Shown one piece after another: positions 1 to 5,560 of a stretch of 7,495 nucleotides of DNA. Position 1 is the first letter of the stretch. Each line of letters opens with the position of its first letter. Source of the stretch: JAAFIP01 sp043766985 (lineage in GTDB: Bacteria; Pseudomonadota; Gammaproteobacteria; Burkholderiales; Burkholderiaceae_C); NCBI GenBank assembly GCA_043766985.1, contig JAYUHM010000006.1, positions 1 to 7,495 of the forward strand, in the 5' to 3' direction. Position numbers and translations under genes: made by a program. Under the pieces are notes generated by a model. The model searched no databases and was not told the origin of the DNA. It saw nothing but the letters and a program-made list of their open reading frames with translations.

Positions 1-139
1 CTTGGAGGCCGTGGTGATGGAAGATGCCTGCCGCGCTATAGACCTTAGTGGCTCGCTGGCCAGCGCTTGGCAATCCATGCTGGCGGCGGGCGTGCAACGA
101 GTGCAGTCCGCACAGTTGCTGTCAGGCGCATTGAATTAA
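1..139 (+). CDS. pncA: Nicotinamidase-like cysteine hydrolase, C-terminal end only
   Basis: Reading from base 2, 45 codons run to a TAA at 137-139; the gene begins outside the window. The visible residues include VVMEDACRAIDLSGSL and an AAGVQRVQSAQLL ending. This resembles the last strand and helix of the isochorismatase-fold nicotinamidase/pyrazinamidase family, where a 'DACRAID..GS..AAW..M..AGV' segment follows the catalytic cysteine region. Such enzymes deamidate nicotinamide to nicotinate in cytoplasmic NAD salvage. The catalytic Asp, Lys and Cys lie upstream and cannot be checked, so another isochorismatase-family hydrolase is possible. A hairpin terminator follows 6 bases after the stop, so this gene is probably not co-transcribed with the next one. 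Confidence 0.75.
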   Translation, partial: LEAVVMEDACRAIDLSGSLASAWQSMLAAGVQRVQSAQLLSGALN

Positions 140-145
140 TTTTTT

Positions 146-167
146 AGACGCTTCTCTGCGTTTTTTT
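146..167 (+). terminator. Rho-independent terminator after the nicotinamidase-like gene
   Basis: AGACGC (146-151) pairs with GCGTTT (158-163), giving 6 bp including one G-T, around a TTCTCT loop. A run of T continues to 167. It lies 6 bases past the TAA of the preceding gene, the expected place for an intrinsic terminator. Confidence 0.7.
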
Positions 168-205
168 GTATCTTCCCTCCATCATTCCCAAGATCCGTAT
201 CCCCA

Positions 206-685
206 ATGACCCGCCCCTTTAAAGTCCTCGGTATTCAACAAATCGCCATCGGCGGCACTGACAAAACCCGCTTGCAAAAACTCTGGGTCGATATGCTCGG
301 CCTGCAAGTCACGGGCAACTATAAAAGCGAGCGTGAGAACGTAGACGAAGACATCTGCGCCATCGGCAGCGGTCCGTTTAAGGTAGAGGTGGACTTGATG
401 CAGCCCATTGACCCGGATAAAAAGCCCGCTGTGCATACCACCCCACTCAACCATGTGGGTCTGTGGATTGACGACCTGCCCAAAGCGGTGGACTGGCTTA
501 CCGCCAAAGGCGTACGCTTTGCACCCGGTGGCATTCGCAAAGGCGCTGCCGGTTACGACATTACCTTTTTACACCCCAAAAGCAACGATGAGTTCCCGAT
601 TGCTGGCGAGGGCGTGTTGATCGAGCTGGTGCAGGCACCCCCTGAGGTGGTGAGCGCGTTTGCAAAGCTTGCTGGCGTGGCGTAG
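206..685 (+). CDS. VOC-superfamily metalloprotein, glyoxalase I / epimerase type
   Basis: A 159-residue cytoplasmic protein with two beta-alpha-beta-beta-beta modules of the vicinal oxygen chelate fold (roughly residues 6-66 and 78-145). Glyoxalase I binds its metal with four side chains, Gln/His, Glu, His and Glu. Here Gln12 (IQQIAIG), Glu61 (KVEVDL), His83 (LNHVGLW) and Glu140 (LIELVQ) fall at matching places, so a functional metal site is likely. Candidate reactions are hemithioacetal isomerisation (lactoylglutathione lyase) or a methylmalonyl-CoA epimerase-like step; the sequence does not decide between them. The first ATG is used; no strong ribosome binding site is visible. It stands alone between a terminator and the convergent mnmH, with only 50 bases and no clear terminator between them. 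The family call is firm, the substrate unknown. Confidence 0.88.
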   Translation: MTRPFKVLGIQQIAIGGTDKTRLQKLWVDMLGLQVTGNYKSERENVDEDICAIGSGPFKVEVDLMQPIDPDKKPAVHTTPLNHVGLWIDDLPKAVDWLTAKGVRFAPGGIRKGAAGYDITFLHPKSNDEFPIAGEGVLIELVQAPPEVVSAFAKLAGVA

Positions 686-735
686 TAACTCTTAGCCCAC
701 AAAAACTGGCTGCTCTGTACAGGCTTAGTAGACGA

Positions 736-1800
736 TCAGCTTGCCGTGTCCGTCAATATCGTCAAGCAAAAATCACGGCTAGCCAAAGTGGAGCGATTAC
801 CGGCAGCTATTAGATAGCTAGCGTCAAACCGCTGGTAATTGCGCCTCGTAGATGTAGCGTAGCCGGGATCGTAGTGCAGCTCCAGCAGTTCGCGCACCAC
901 GCCTTCTACCTTACCGTCATGCACGCGCGCTTTCCAGTCGTCTATCACAGCTTTGCCGCGAAGGTCTTTCAGCACATCCAAGCGGGTGCAGAAAAACGCT
1001 GGGTCTTTAACGAAAAAATCGTAGTCTTCCATCAGCAACTGCACGCGCTCTTCGATGGGTAACTCCAGCCGCGCGCAGGGAGATGCGCGCAGGGCGGCCA
1101 TCAGCGCGTCGGGTACGCTCACGTTGCCTACTTTCTTGCTCTCACTTTCGGCCCACACGACGCGTGCCGGGTCAAAGCTGCGCAGGGCATGCCATACCCG
1201 GGTATCGAATTGTTTTTGGCTGGGCTGGGGCTGGCCAGGGATCAGGCCCAGTACCGAGCTGCGGTGTTCGGCCAGGGCTTCCAGGTCGAGTACCTGCGCA
1301 CCCGCAGCGGACAGTGAGGTGAGTAGCCGGGTTTTGCCGCTGCCAGTGGGGCCGCAGATCACCCGGTAATTGAACTTGTCGGCCAGGCGCGCCGTGTCCA
1401 GCAGCATTTCAGCGCGAAAGGCTTTGTAGCCGCCGTCAATAATGTGCACATCAAAACCAATTTGCGACAATACCAGCGACAGCGAGCCGCTGCGCTGGCC
1501 GCCGCGCCAGCAATAAACCAGTGGCTTCCAGCCCTTGGGTTTATCGGCGGTGTGCGCCTCGATATGGTTGGCAATATTGCGCGCCGCCATCACGGCGCCC
1601 TTTTTGCGCGCATCAAAGGCGCTGATTTGCACATACTCAGTGCCCACTTCGTGGCGCTGCGCGTCGTTGAGCGTGGGCCAGTTGACGGCACCGGGCAAGC
1701 GGTCCAGCGCGTATTCGCTCTCGCTGCGAGCGTCTATGATGGTGTTGAAGCTACCCAGTTGGGCTAATGCGTCGGGGGCGCTGATTTTGGTAAGGGGCAT
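736..1800 (-). CDS. mnmH: tRNA 2-selenouridine synthase (SelU/MnmH)
   Basis: A 354-residue cytoplasmic enzyme that replaces sulfur with selenium in 2-thiouridine at the wobble position of tRNAs, via a geranylated intermediate and selenophosphate as donor. The N-terminal rhodanese domain (about 5-130) carries the active-site Cys97 in YCWRGGQRSG. A P-loop follows (GPTGSGKT, 150-157), then the family motif around AESESKKVG (217-225). Length is close to the usual 350-370. The ATG at 1800 lies 4 bases after the stop of tesA without a good ribosome binding site, so translational coupling is likely. The last ~30 residues (after RFDASYL) look unlike a folded family domain, and the DNA there resembles a dispersed repeat (see 763-818). 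Selenophosphate synthetase (selD) is not in the window. Confidence 0.92.
   Translation of the reverse strand: MPLTKISAPDALAQLGSFNTIIDARSESEYALDRLPGAVNWPTLNDAQRHEVGTEYVQISAFDARKKGAVMAARNIANHIEAHTADKPKGWKPLVYCWRGGQRSGSLSLVLSQIGFDVHIIDGGYKAFRAEMLLDTARLADKFNYRVICGPTGSGKTRLLTSLSAAGAQVLDLEALAEHRSSVLGLIPGQPQPSQKQFDTRVWHALRSFDPARVVWAESESKKVGNVSVPDALMAALRASPCARLELPIEERVQLLMEDYDFFVKDPAFFCTRLDVLKDLRGKAVIDDWKARVHDGKVEGVVRELLELHYDPGYATSTRRNYQRFDASYLIAAGNRSTLASRDFCLTILTDTAS
763..818 (-). repeat. Probable dispersed-repeat copy C inside the 3' end of mnmH
   Basis: On the minus strand the block begins with the small palindrome GCTAT-CTA-ATAGC (818-806), followed by TGC, then GCTC, TTTGGCT and a T-rich end. 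In the same order, copy A at 6869-6924 has GCTAT-N7-ATAGC, TGC, GCTC and TTGGGCT. The alignment needs gaps, so homology is likely but not proven. It lies within codons for about the last 25-30 residues of MnmH. Confidence 0.4.
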
Positions 1801-1804
1801 GGGG

Positions 1805-2497
1805 CTATTTGAGCAGCTTTTTCAGCTCCGGCCACAAGTTGGCCAGCATGATGGGGTGGGCTTCTTCTTTGGGGTGGATGCGGTCGGTTTGGAACAGTTT
1901 GAGCGGGTCGGCGCCATCGGCAATGTCTTTGAGGAAGAAAGGTACCAGGCCGGTTTTTTTAGCCGCAGCAGTTTTGTCAAAAGTACCTGCAAACTGTTTG
2001 CTGTAGTCTGCGCCGTAGTTGGGTGGTAGCTGCATGCCTACCAGCAGCACCTTGGCGTGGGTTTTTTGCGCTGCATCGGTCATAAACGCTAGGTTGTCAG
2101 CCGTCATGCTTAAGGGCAGGCCACGAAGCGCATCGTTGCCGCCCAGCTCGATGATGACATGCGTGGGCTTGTGCCGGGTCAGCAGCGCAGGCAGGCGCGA
2201 GCGGCCGCCCGAGGTGGTGTCGCCGCTGATGCTGGCGTTGACGACAGTGGCTTTGATTTTTTCCTCGACGAGTTTTTTCTCCAGCAAGGCCACCCAGCCG
2301 GTGCCGCGTTTCAGGCCATACTCGGCGCTGAGTGAATCGCCCACTACCAAGACCACCGGGTTTGGCGAAGCCGTTTTAGCTGGTTGGGCCGCTTGGGCCC
2401 ACGCGCTGGTGGCCACAGCCGATAGCCCCAAAGCGCAGCAAACCAGCCAACTCGCGGTAAAGTGGCGTTTAAATAAGTTCAAAAGATGTAACCCCAT
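1805..2497 (-). CDS. tesA: Secreted SGNH-hydrolase: lysophospholipase / thioesterase I type (arylesterase)
   Basis: A 230-residue periplasmic GDSL/SGNH esterase related to E. coli TesA, which hydrolyses acyl thioesters, lysophospholipids and aryl esters. A signal peptide is clear: LFKRHF, a hydrophobic stretch (about 15-31), and a cleavage site near SAWAQA (31-36). Block I GDSLS gives Ser55 as nucleophile, SGDT (91-94) supplies the oxyanion glycine, GGND (119-122) supplies Asn121, and DRIHP (205-209) supplies Asp205 and His208, so the catalytic set is complete. I chose the ATG at 2497 because the signal peptide begins there and GGA lies at a plausible distance upstream; an in-frame ATG at 2509 and a TTG at codon 6 are alternatives. 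The frame stays open to 2674, but that extension is antisense to ybbA. It forms an operon with mnmH (4-base gap) and is divergent from ybbA, start codons overlapping. Confidence 0.93.
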   Translation of the reverse strand: MGLHLLNLFKRHFTASWLVCCALGLSAVATSAWAQAAQPAKTASPNPVVLVVGDSLSAEYGLKRGTGWVALLEKKLVEEKIKATVVNASISGDTTSGGRSRLPALLTRHKPTHVIIELGGNDALRGLPLSMTADNLAFMTDAAQKTHAKVLLVGMQLPPNYGADYSKQFAGTFDKTAAAKKTGLVPFFLKDIADGADPLKLFQTDRIHPKEEAHPIMLANLWPELKKLLK

Positions 2498-3173
2498 GGC
2501 AGATTCCATTATTTCAGTAGAGCATGTATTTAAAAGCGTGACGGACTCCACCGGTACCCTGGATATTTTGCGTGATATTGATTTTTCAATACATGCCAAG
2601 GACACAGTGGCTATTGTCGGTGCTTCTGGCTCGGGCAAAAGCACCTTGTTGTCCATCATTGCTGGCTTGGACACCCCTACGCGCGGAACAGTTCATTTGG
2701 CCGGGCAAGACTTGTTTGCCATTGACGAGGACGACCGCGCTGCCTGGCGTGCGCAAAAGGTGGGTTTTGTGTTCCAGAGCTTTCAGCTGCTGGGTAACCT
2801 CAGCGCGCTAGAAAACGTGATGCTGCCCCTGGAGCTGGCTGGCCGCAAAGACTCGCGCCAAGCCGCTACCGACATGCTCAAGCGCGTTGGCCTGGCCGAG
2901 CGCCTAGGCCACTACCCCAAGGTGATGAGCGGTGGCGAGCAGCAGCGCGTAGCCCTGGCCCGCGCCTTTGTAGTGCAGCCCGCCGTGCTGCTGGCCGACG
3001 AGCCCACCGGCAGCCTGGACCACGCTACGGGAGAGAAGGTGATGGAGTTGATGTTTGCGCTGAATGCCGAACTGGGTACCACGCTGGTGTTGGTTACACA
3101 TGACCGAGGCATCGCCACGCGCTGCGCCAAGCGCATTACCATTGAGGCCGGGCAGATTGCATCTATTGAGTAG
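2496..3173 (+). CDS. ybbA: ABC transporter ATPase, YbbA/LolD subfamily
   Basis: A 225-residue ATPase of the MacB/LolD/YbbA type, a cytoplasmic motor for export or lipid/lipoprotein-extraction permeases. All nucleotide-binding elements are present: Walker A GASGSGKST (42-50), Q-loop Gln94 (FVFQSF), signature MSGGEQQR (144-151), Walker B VLLADEP (164-170) with Glu169, and switch His202. The ATG at 2496 fits the usual N-terminus (MADSIISVEHVFKSV); the upstream in-frame sequence back to 2019 is antisense to tesA and is not part of it. In enterobacteria ybbA is followed by the large permease gene ybbP; here no permease follows, so the partner must be encoded elsewhere. The first ~100 bases are AT-richer than the rest, which may reflect overlap with the tesA promoter. 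No strong ribosome binding site is visible. Confidence 0.93.
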   Translation: MADSIISVEHVFKSVTDSTGTLDILRDIDFSIHAKDTVAIVGASGSGKSTLLSIIAGLDTPTRGTVHLAGQDLFAIDEDDRAAWRAQKVGFVFQSFQLLGNLSALENVMLPLELAGRKDSRQAATDMLKRVGLAERLGHYPKVMSGGEQQRVALARAFVVQPAVLLADEPTGSLDHATGEKVMELMFALNAELGTTLVLVTHDRGIATRCAKRITIEAGQIASIE

Positions 3174-3182
3174 ATTTATAGG

Positions 3183-3235
3183 CCTGATAGGCTGATAGCC
3201 CAATAAAATAAGGCACAATGTGCTATTTATTTAGT
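3183..3235 (-). repeat. Dispersed intergenic repeat, copy B
   Basis: Read on the minus strand, AATAGC-(3)-TTGTGC-(7)-TATTGGGCT-(3)-AG-(1)-CTA matches copy A at 6880-6920 without any gap; three blocks of 6, 6 and 9 bases are identical at identical spacing. It lies between ybbA and rlmB. Its middle can form a short hairpin, GGCAC (3212-3216) with GTGCT (3220-3224), followed by ATTTATTTA, which might serve as a weak terminator for ybbA. The rest of the gap, 3236-3354, shows no gene and no promoter that I can defend. Confidence 0.65.
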
Positions 3236-3354
3236 AGTGATTATGACTGCTTTGGCGGCCTACTGAGGGGTAAAAAATGCTCTTCAGGCTATCGAAATAT
3301 GTAGACCGATCCGGCTAAAAAGAAGCGCTTAACCATAACCGTGATAATCAAGCC

Positions 3355-4104
3355 ATGTCAGCTACAAAAATTCTCTACGGTTTTCACGCCGTAGGTGTGC
3401 GGGTAAAAACCGCGCCCGCCTCCGTGATTGAAATTTACTACGACGCGTCACGGCGTGATGCGCGCATGCGAAGCTTTATTGACAAAGCCAATGAAGCGCA
3501 GGTGCGTTTGATTGAAGCCGATGGCCTGCGCCTGGCCAAGATGTCCGGCGGCCATGGCCACCAAGGCGTGGTGGCGCTGGCCCAGCCCGTAGCCCAAGCG
3601 ACGTCACTGGACGAACTGCTGGAAGAGCTTGAAGCGTCGGCAGAAAAAACCAACCCACTGATTCTGGTACTGGACGGCGTGACCGACCCGCACAACCTGG
3701 GCGCTGTGCTGCGCGTGGCCGATGGCGCGGGCGCTCACGCAGTGATAGCGCCAAAAGACCACGCAGTGGGCATTAACGCCACGGTGTCCAAAGTGGCCAG
3801 CGGCGCGGCTGAGACCGTGCCCTACTTTATGGTGACCAACCTGGCGCGCACCTTGAACGAGCTGAAAGAGCGCAATATCTGGATTATTGGCACCAGCGAC
3901 GACGCAGAAAAAACCATCTACGACGTCGACCTGAAAGGCCCTGTGGCACTGGTGCTGGGTGCCGAAGGCGCTGGCATGCGCCAGTTGACGCGCAAAACCT
4001 GCGACGAGCTGGTCAGCATCCCCATGCGCGGCGCCGTAGAGAGCCTGAACGTGTCGGTAGCCAGCGGCGTGTGCCTGTACGAAGCGCTGCGCCAGCGCAC
4101 TTAA
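3355..4104 (+). CDS. rlmB: 23S rRNA (guanosine-2251-2'-O)-methyltransferase
   Basis: A 249-residue SpoU/TrmH-type (SPOUT) methyltransferase that 2'-O-methylates G2251 in the peptidyl-transferase P-loop of 23S rRNA using S-adenosylmethionine. The N-terminal substrate-binding domain (about 4-80) begins ILYGFHAV, typical of RlmB. The catalytic domain holds motif 1 DPHNLGAVLR (111-120, Asn114 and Arg120), motif 2 LVLGAEGAGMR (199-209, Glu204) and motif 3 IPMRGAVESLNVSVA (222-236), which build the knotted cofactor site. Length matches the family. In many proteobacteria rlmB sits behind rnr (RNase R); here ybbA lies upstream with a 181-base gap, so it probably has its own promoter. No strong ribosome binding site precedes the ATG. 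Confidence 0.95.
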   Translation: MSATKILYGFHAVGVRVKTAPASVIEIYYDASRRDARMRSFIDKANEAQVRLIEADGLRLAKMSGGHGHQGVVALAQPVAQATSLDELLEELEASAEKTNPLILVLDGVTDPHNLGAVLRVADGAGAHAVIAPKDHAVGINATVSKVASGAAETVPYFMVTNLARTLNELKERNIWIIGTSDDAEKTIYDVDLKGPVALVLGAEGAGMRQLTRKTCDELVSIPMRGAVESLNVSVASGVCLYEALRQRT

Positions 4105-4158
4105 ACTTGAGCGTCTTTCCATTCAGGCTGAACACCTCTACGCCTTCTTCAACACCCT

Positions 4159-4162
4159 AGGA
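4159..4162 (+). promoter_or_regulatory. Ribosome binding site fixing the lipoprotein start
   Basis: AGGA lies 7 bases before the ATG at 4170. An upstream in-frame TTG at 4164 would sit only one base from it and is therefore not the start. Confidence 0.65.
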
Positions 4163-4169
4163 CTTGACT

Positions 4170-4520
4170 ATGAAATTTACCCGGATAGCTGCAGTTTTTG
4201 TAGCTGCTTGTGCTGTTGCGACCTTGGCCAGCTGCACACAAGAGCAACAAAACAAGATCCAGCGCGACATCCAGAACTGGACCGGCACCAACGGTGTGCT
4301 GGAGATCTATGCCGGCGATAAAGTAGCGCGCCGTTTTTTGAAAATTGACAAACTCTCCACCGCCATGGGTACCGATGACAACAAGCCGCGCCCCTACCGC
4401 TACGGCTACGGCGTGCTGGACGAGAACCTCAACATGATCGCCGACCCCGGCGAAAAGCGCGTGTACTTTGAGATCAGCGACTACGCATCTAACTACGTGT
4501 TCTTTGAGAGCCCACGGTAA
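4170..4520 (+). CDS. Small lipoprotein of unknown function
   Basis: A 116-residue protein with a lipoprotein signal: MKFTR, a hydrophobic segment (6-18) and lipobox LASC with Cys22 as the lipidated residue, so the mature protein is about 95 residues anchored by lipid. Residue +2 is Thr, compatible with transfer to the outer membrane. The mature part begins with a Gln/Lys/Asp-rich stretch, then a compact segment with RFLKIDKLSTAMGTDD, PYRYGYGVLD and KRVYFEISDYASNYVFFE, which looks like an all-beta domain. I recognise it only as a conserved hypothetical in Burkholderiales and assign no function. The ATG has a good AGGA ribosome binding site. It lies 65 bases after rlmB and 20 bases before the desulfhydrase gene, so co-transcription with the latter is likely. 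Confidence 0.85.
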   Translation: MKFTRIAAVFVAACAVATLASCTQEQQNKIQRDIQNWTGTNGVLEIYAGDKVARRFLKIDKLSTAMGTDDNKPRPYRYGYGVLDENLNMIADPGEKRVYFEISDYASNYVFFESPR

Positions 4521-4529
4521 AACTAAAAC

Positions 4530-4533
4530 AGGA
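4530..4533 (+). promoter_or_regulatory. Ribosome binding site of the desulfhydrase gene
   Basis: AGGA lies 7 bases before the ATG at 4541, the same spacing as in the preceding lipoprotein gene. Confidence 0.65.
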
Positions 4534-4540
4534 CGGCACT

Positions 4541-5560
4541 ATGGATCTCTCACGTTTCCCCCGCAGGCGTTACACGTCTTTTGACACCCCGCTTGAGTCA
4601 ATGCCGCGTTTTAGCTATGCGCTGGCGGCCAGTTGCCCTGGCGGCGTAGGCCCCGAGGTGTGGATCAAGCGTGACGACATGTTGGGCTTGTTTCCCGGTG
4701 GTAACAAAACCCGCAAGCTGGAGTTTTTGGTGGCCGACGCGCTGGCCCAAGGCGCCGATACCCTTATTACTTGCGGCGCTCCGCAGTCAAACCACTGCCG
4801 CATTACCTTGGCCGCAGCCGTCAAAGAGGGCTTGAAGTGCCGCTTTGTAATTGAAGAGCGGGTTCCGGGCAGCTTTAGCGAGACGGCCAGCGGTAACCAC
4901 TTTATGTTCCGCTTGATGGGGGTTGAGTCGCTCACCGTAGTGCCCGCTGGCAGCAATATGCTGGACGCCATGCGCAAGGTAGAGGGCGAGCTGGCTGCGC
5001 AGGGCCGCAAGGGCTACATCATTCCCGGCGGTGGCTCTAACGCGCTGGGCGGGCTGGGCTATGTGGCCTGCGCGCAAGAGCTGCAACAGCAGTTTTTTGA
5101 GCATGGCGTGCAGATCGACCGTGTGGTGGTGGGCTCGGGCAGCTCCGGCACCCATGGCGGGCTGCTGGCGGGGTTTTTGGGTAACCATATCCAAATCCCC
5201 ATCGTGGGCATAGGCGTAAGCCGCGACCCGGCAGACCAAGAACCCTTGGTACATAAAGAGGCGCAAGCCGTGGCCGATTTGCTGGGCCTGAACATGACCA
5301 TCCCGCGCGAGGCGGTGGTTAGCGTGGGCGGCTACTGGCAGCCCAAGTATTCCATTCCCAACGATATGATGGTCGAGGCCGTGCAAATGCTGGCGCGTAG
5401 CGAAGGCATTTTGCTGGACCCGGTGTACACCGGCAAGATCATGGCAGGCTTGATTGGTTTGGCGCGCAAAGGGTTTTTCAAGCCCCGGGAGCGCGTGCTG
5501 TTTCTGCATACCGGTGGCCTGCCGTCATTGCACGCGTATGAGCGTGAGGTGCTGGCCTAA
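4541..5560 (+). CDS. dcyD: PLP-dependent D-cysteine desulfhydrase family enzyme
   Basis: A 339-residue fold-type II PLP enzyme of the ACC deaminase/D-cysteine desulfhydrase family. It begins MDLSRFPRR, and Lys56 in GGNKTRKLEFL should form the Schiff base with PLP. QSNH (82-85) contains the active-site Ser83, SGSSGTHGG (199-207) is the phosphate-binding loop, and LLDPVYTGK (291-299) and FLHTGG (321-326) are family-typical. D-cysteine desulfhydrase turns D-cysteine into pyruvate, sulfide and ammonia. Close relatives act as L-cysteate sulfo-lyase (CuyA) or ACC deaminase; GAPQSNH with GTHGG favours the desulfhydrase branch, but specificity cannot be fixed by eye. A short insertion (about 31-38, Cys/Gly/Pro-rich) precedes WIKRDD. 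It follows the lipoprotein gene by 20 bases, and its TAA overlaps the stop of the convergent CHR gene. Confidence 0.87.
   Translation: MDLSRFPRRRYTSFDTPLESMPRFSYALAASCPGGVGPEVWIKRDDMLGLFPGGNKTRKLEFLVADALAQGADTLITCGAPQSNHCRITLAAAVKEGLKCRFVIEERVPGSFSETASGNHFMFRLMGVESLTVVPAGSNMLDAMRKVEGELAAQGRKGYIIPGGGSNALGGLGYVACAQELQQQFFEHGVQIDRVVVGSGSSGTHGGLLAGFLGNHIQIPIVGIGVSRDPADQEPLVHKEAQAVADLLGLNMTIPREAVVSVGGYWQPKYSIPNDMMVEAVQMLARSEGILLDPVYTGKIMAGLIGLARKGFFKPRERVLFLHTGGLPSLHAYEREVLA

Noticed and set aside
686..735. Possible terminator between the VOC gene and mnmH
   Set aside because: Only 4-bp or mismatched stems are present and no T-run follows on either strand.
2019..2495. Upstream in-frame extension of ybbA
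   Set aside because: It is antisense to tesA; the family N-terminus begins at the ATG at 2496.
2498..2674. Upstream extension of tesA by 59 codons on the minus strand
   Set aside because: It is antisense to the 5' part of ybbA and would place an improbable charged segment before a clear signal peptide.
3275..3303. Possible promoter for rlmB with TATGTA as a -10 element
   Set aside because: No -35-like hexamer lies at a proper distance; not supportable by eye.
3604..4122. 172-codon minus-strand frame opposite rlmB
   Set aside because: It is antisense to all the conserved catalytic motifs of RlmB, and its composition (Ala, His, Gln, Val) is typical of a shadow frame.
4164..4169. TTG start two codons before the lipoprotein ATG
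   Set aside because: It lies one base from the AGGA ribosome binding site, too close; the ATG at 4170 has ideal spacing.
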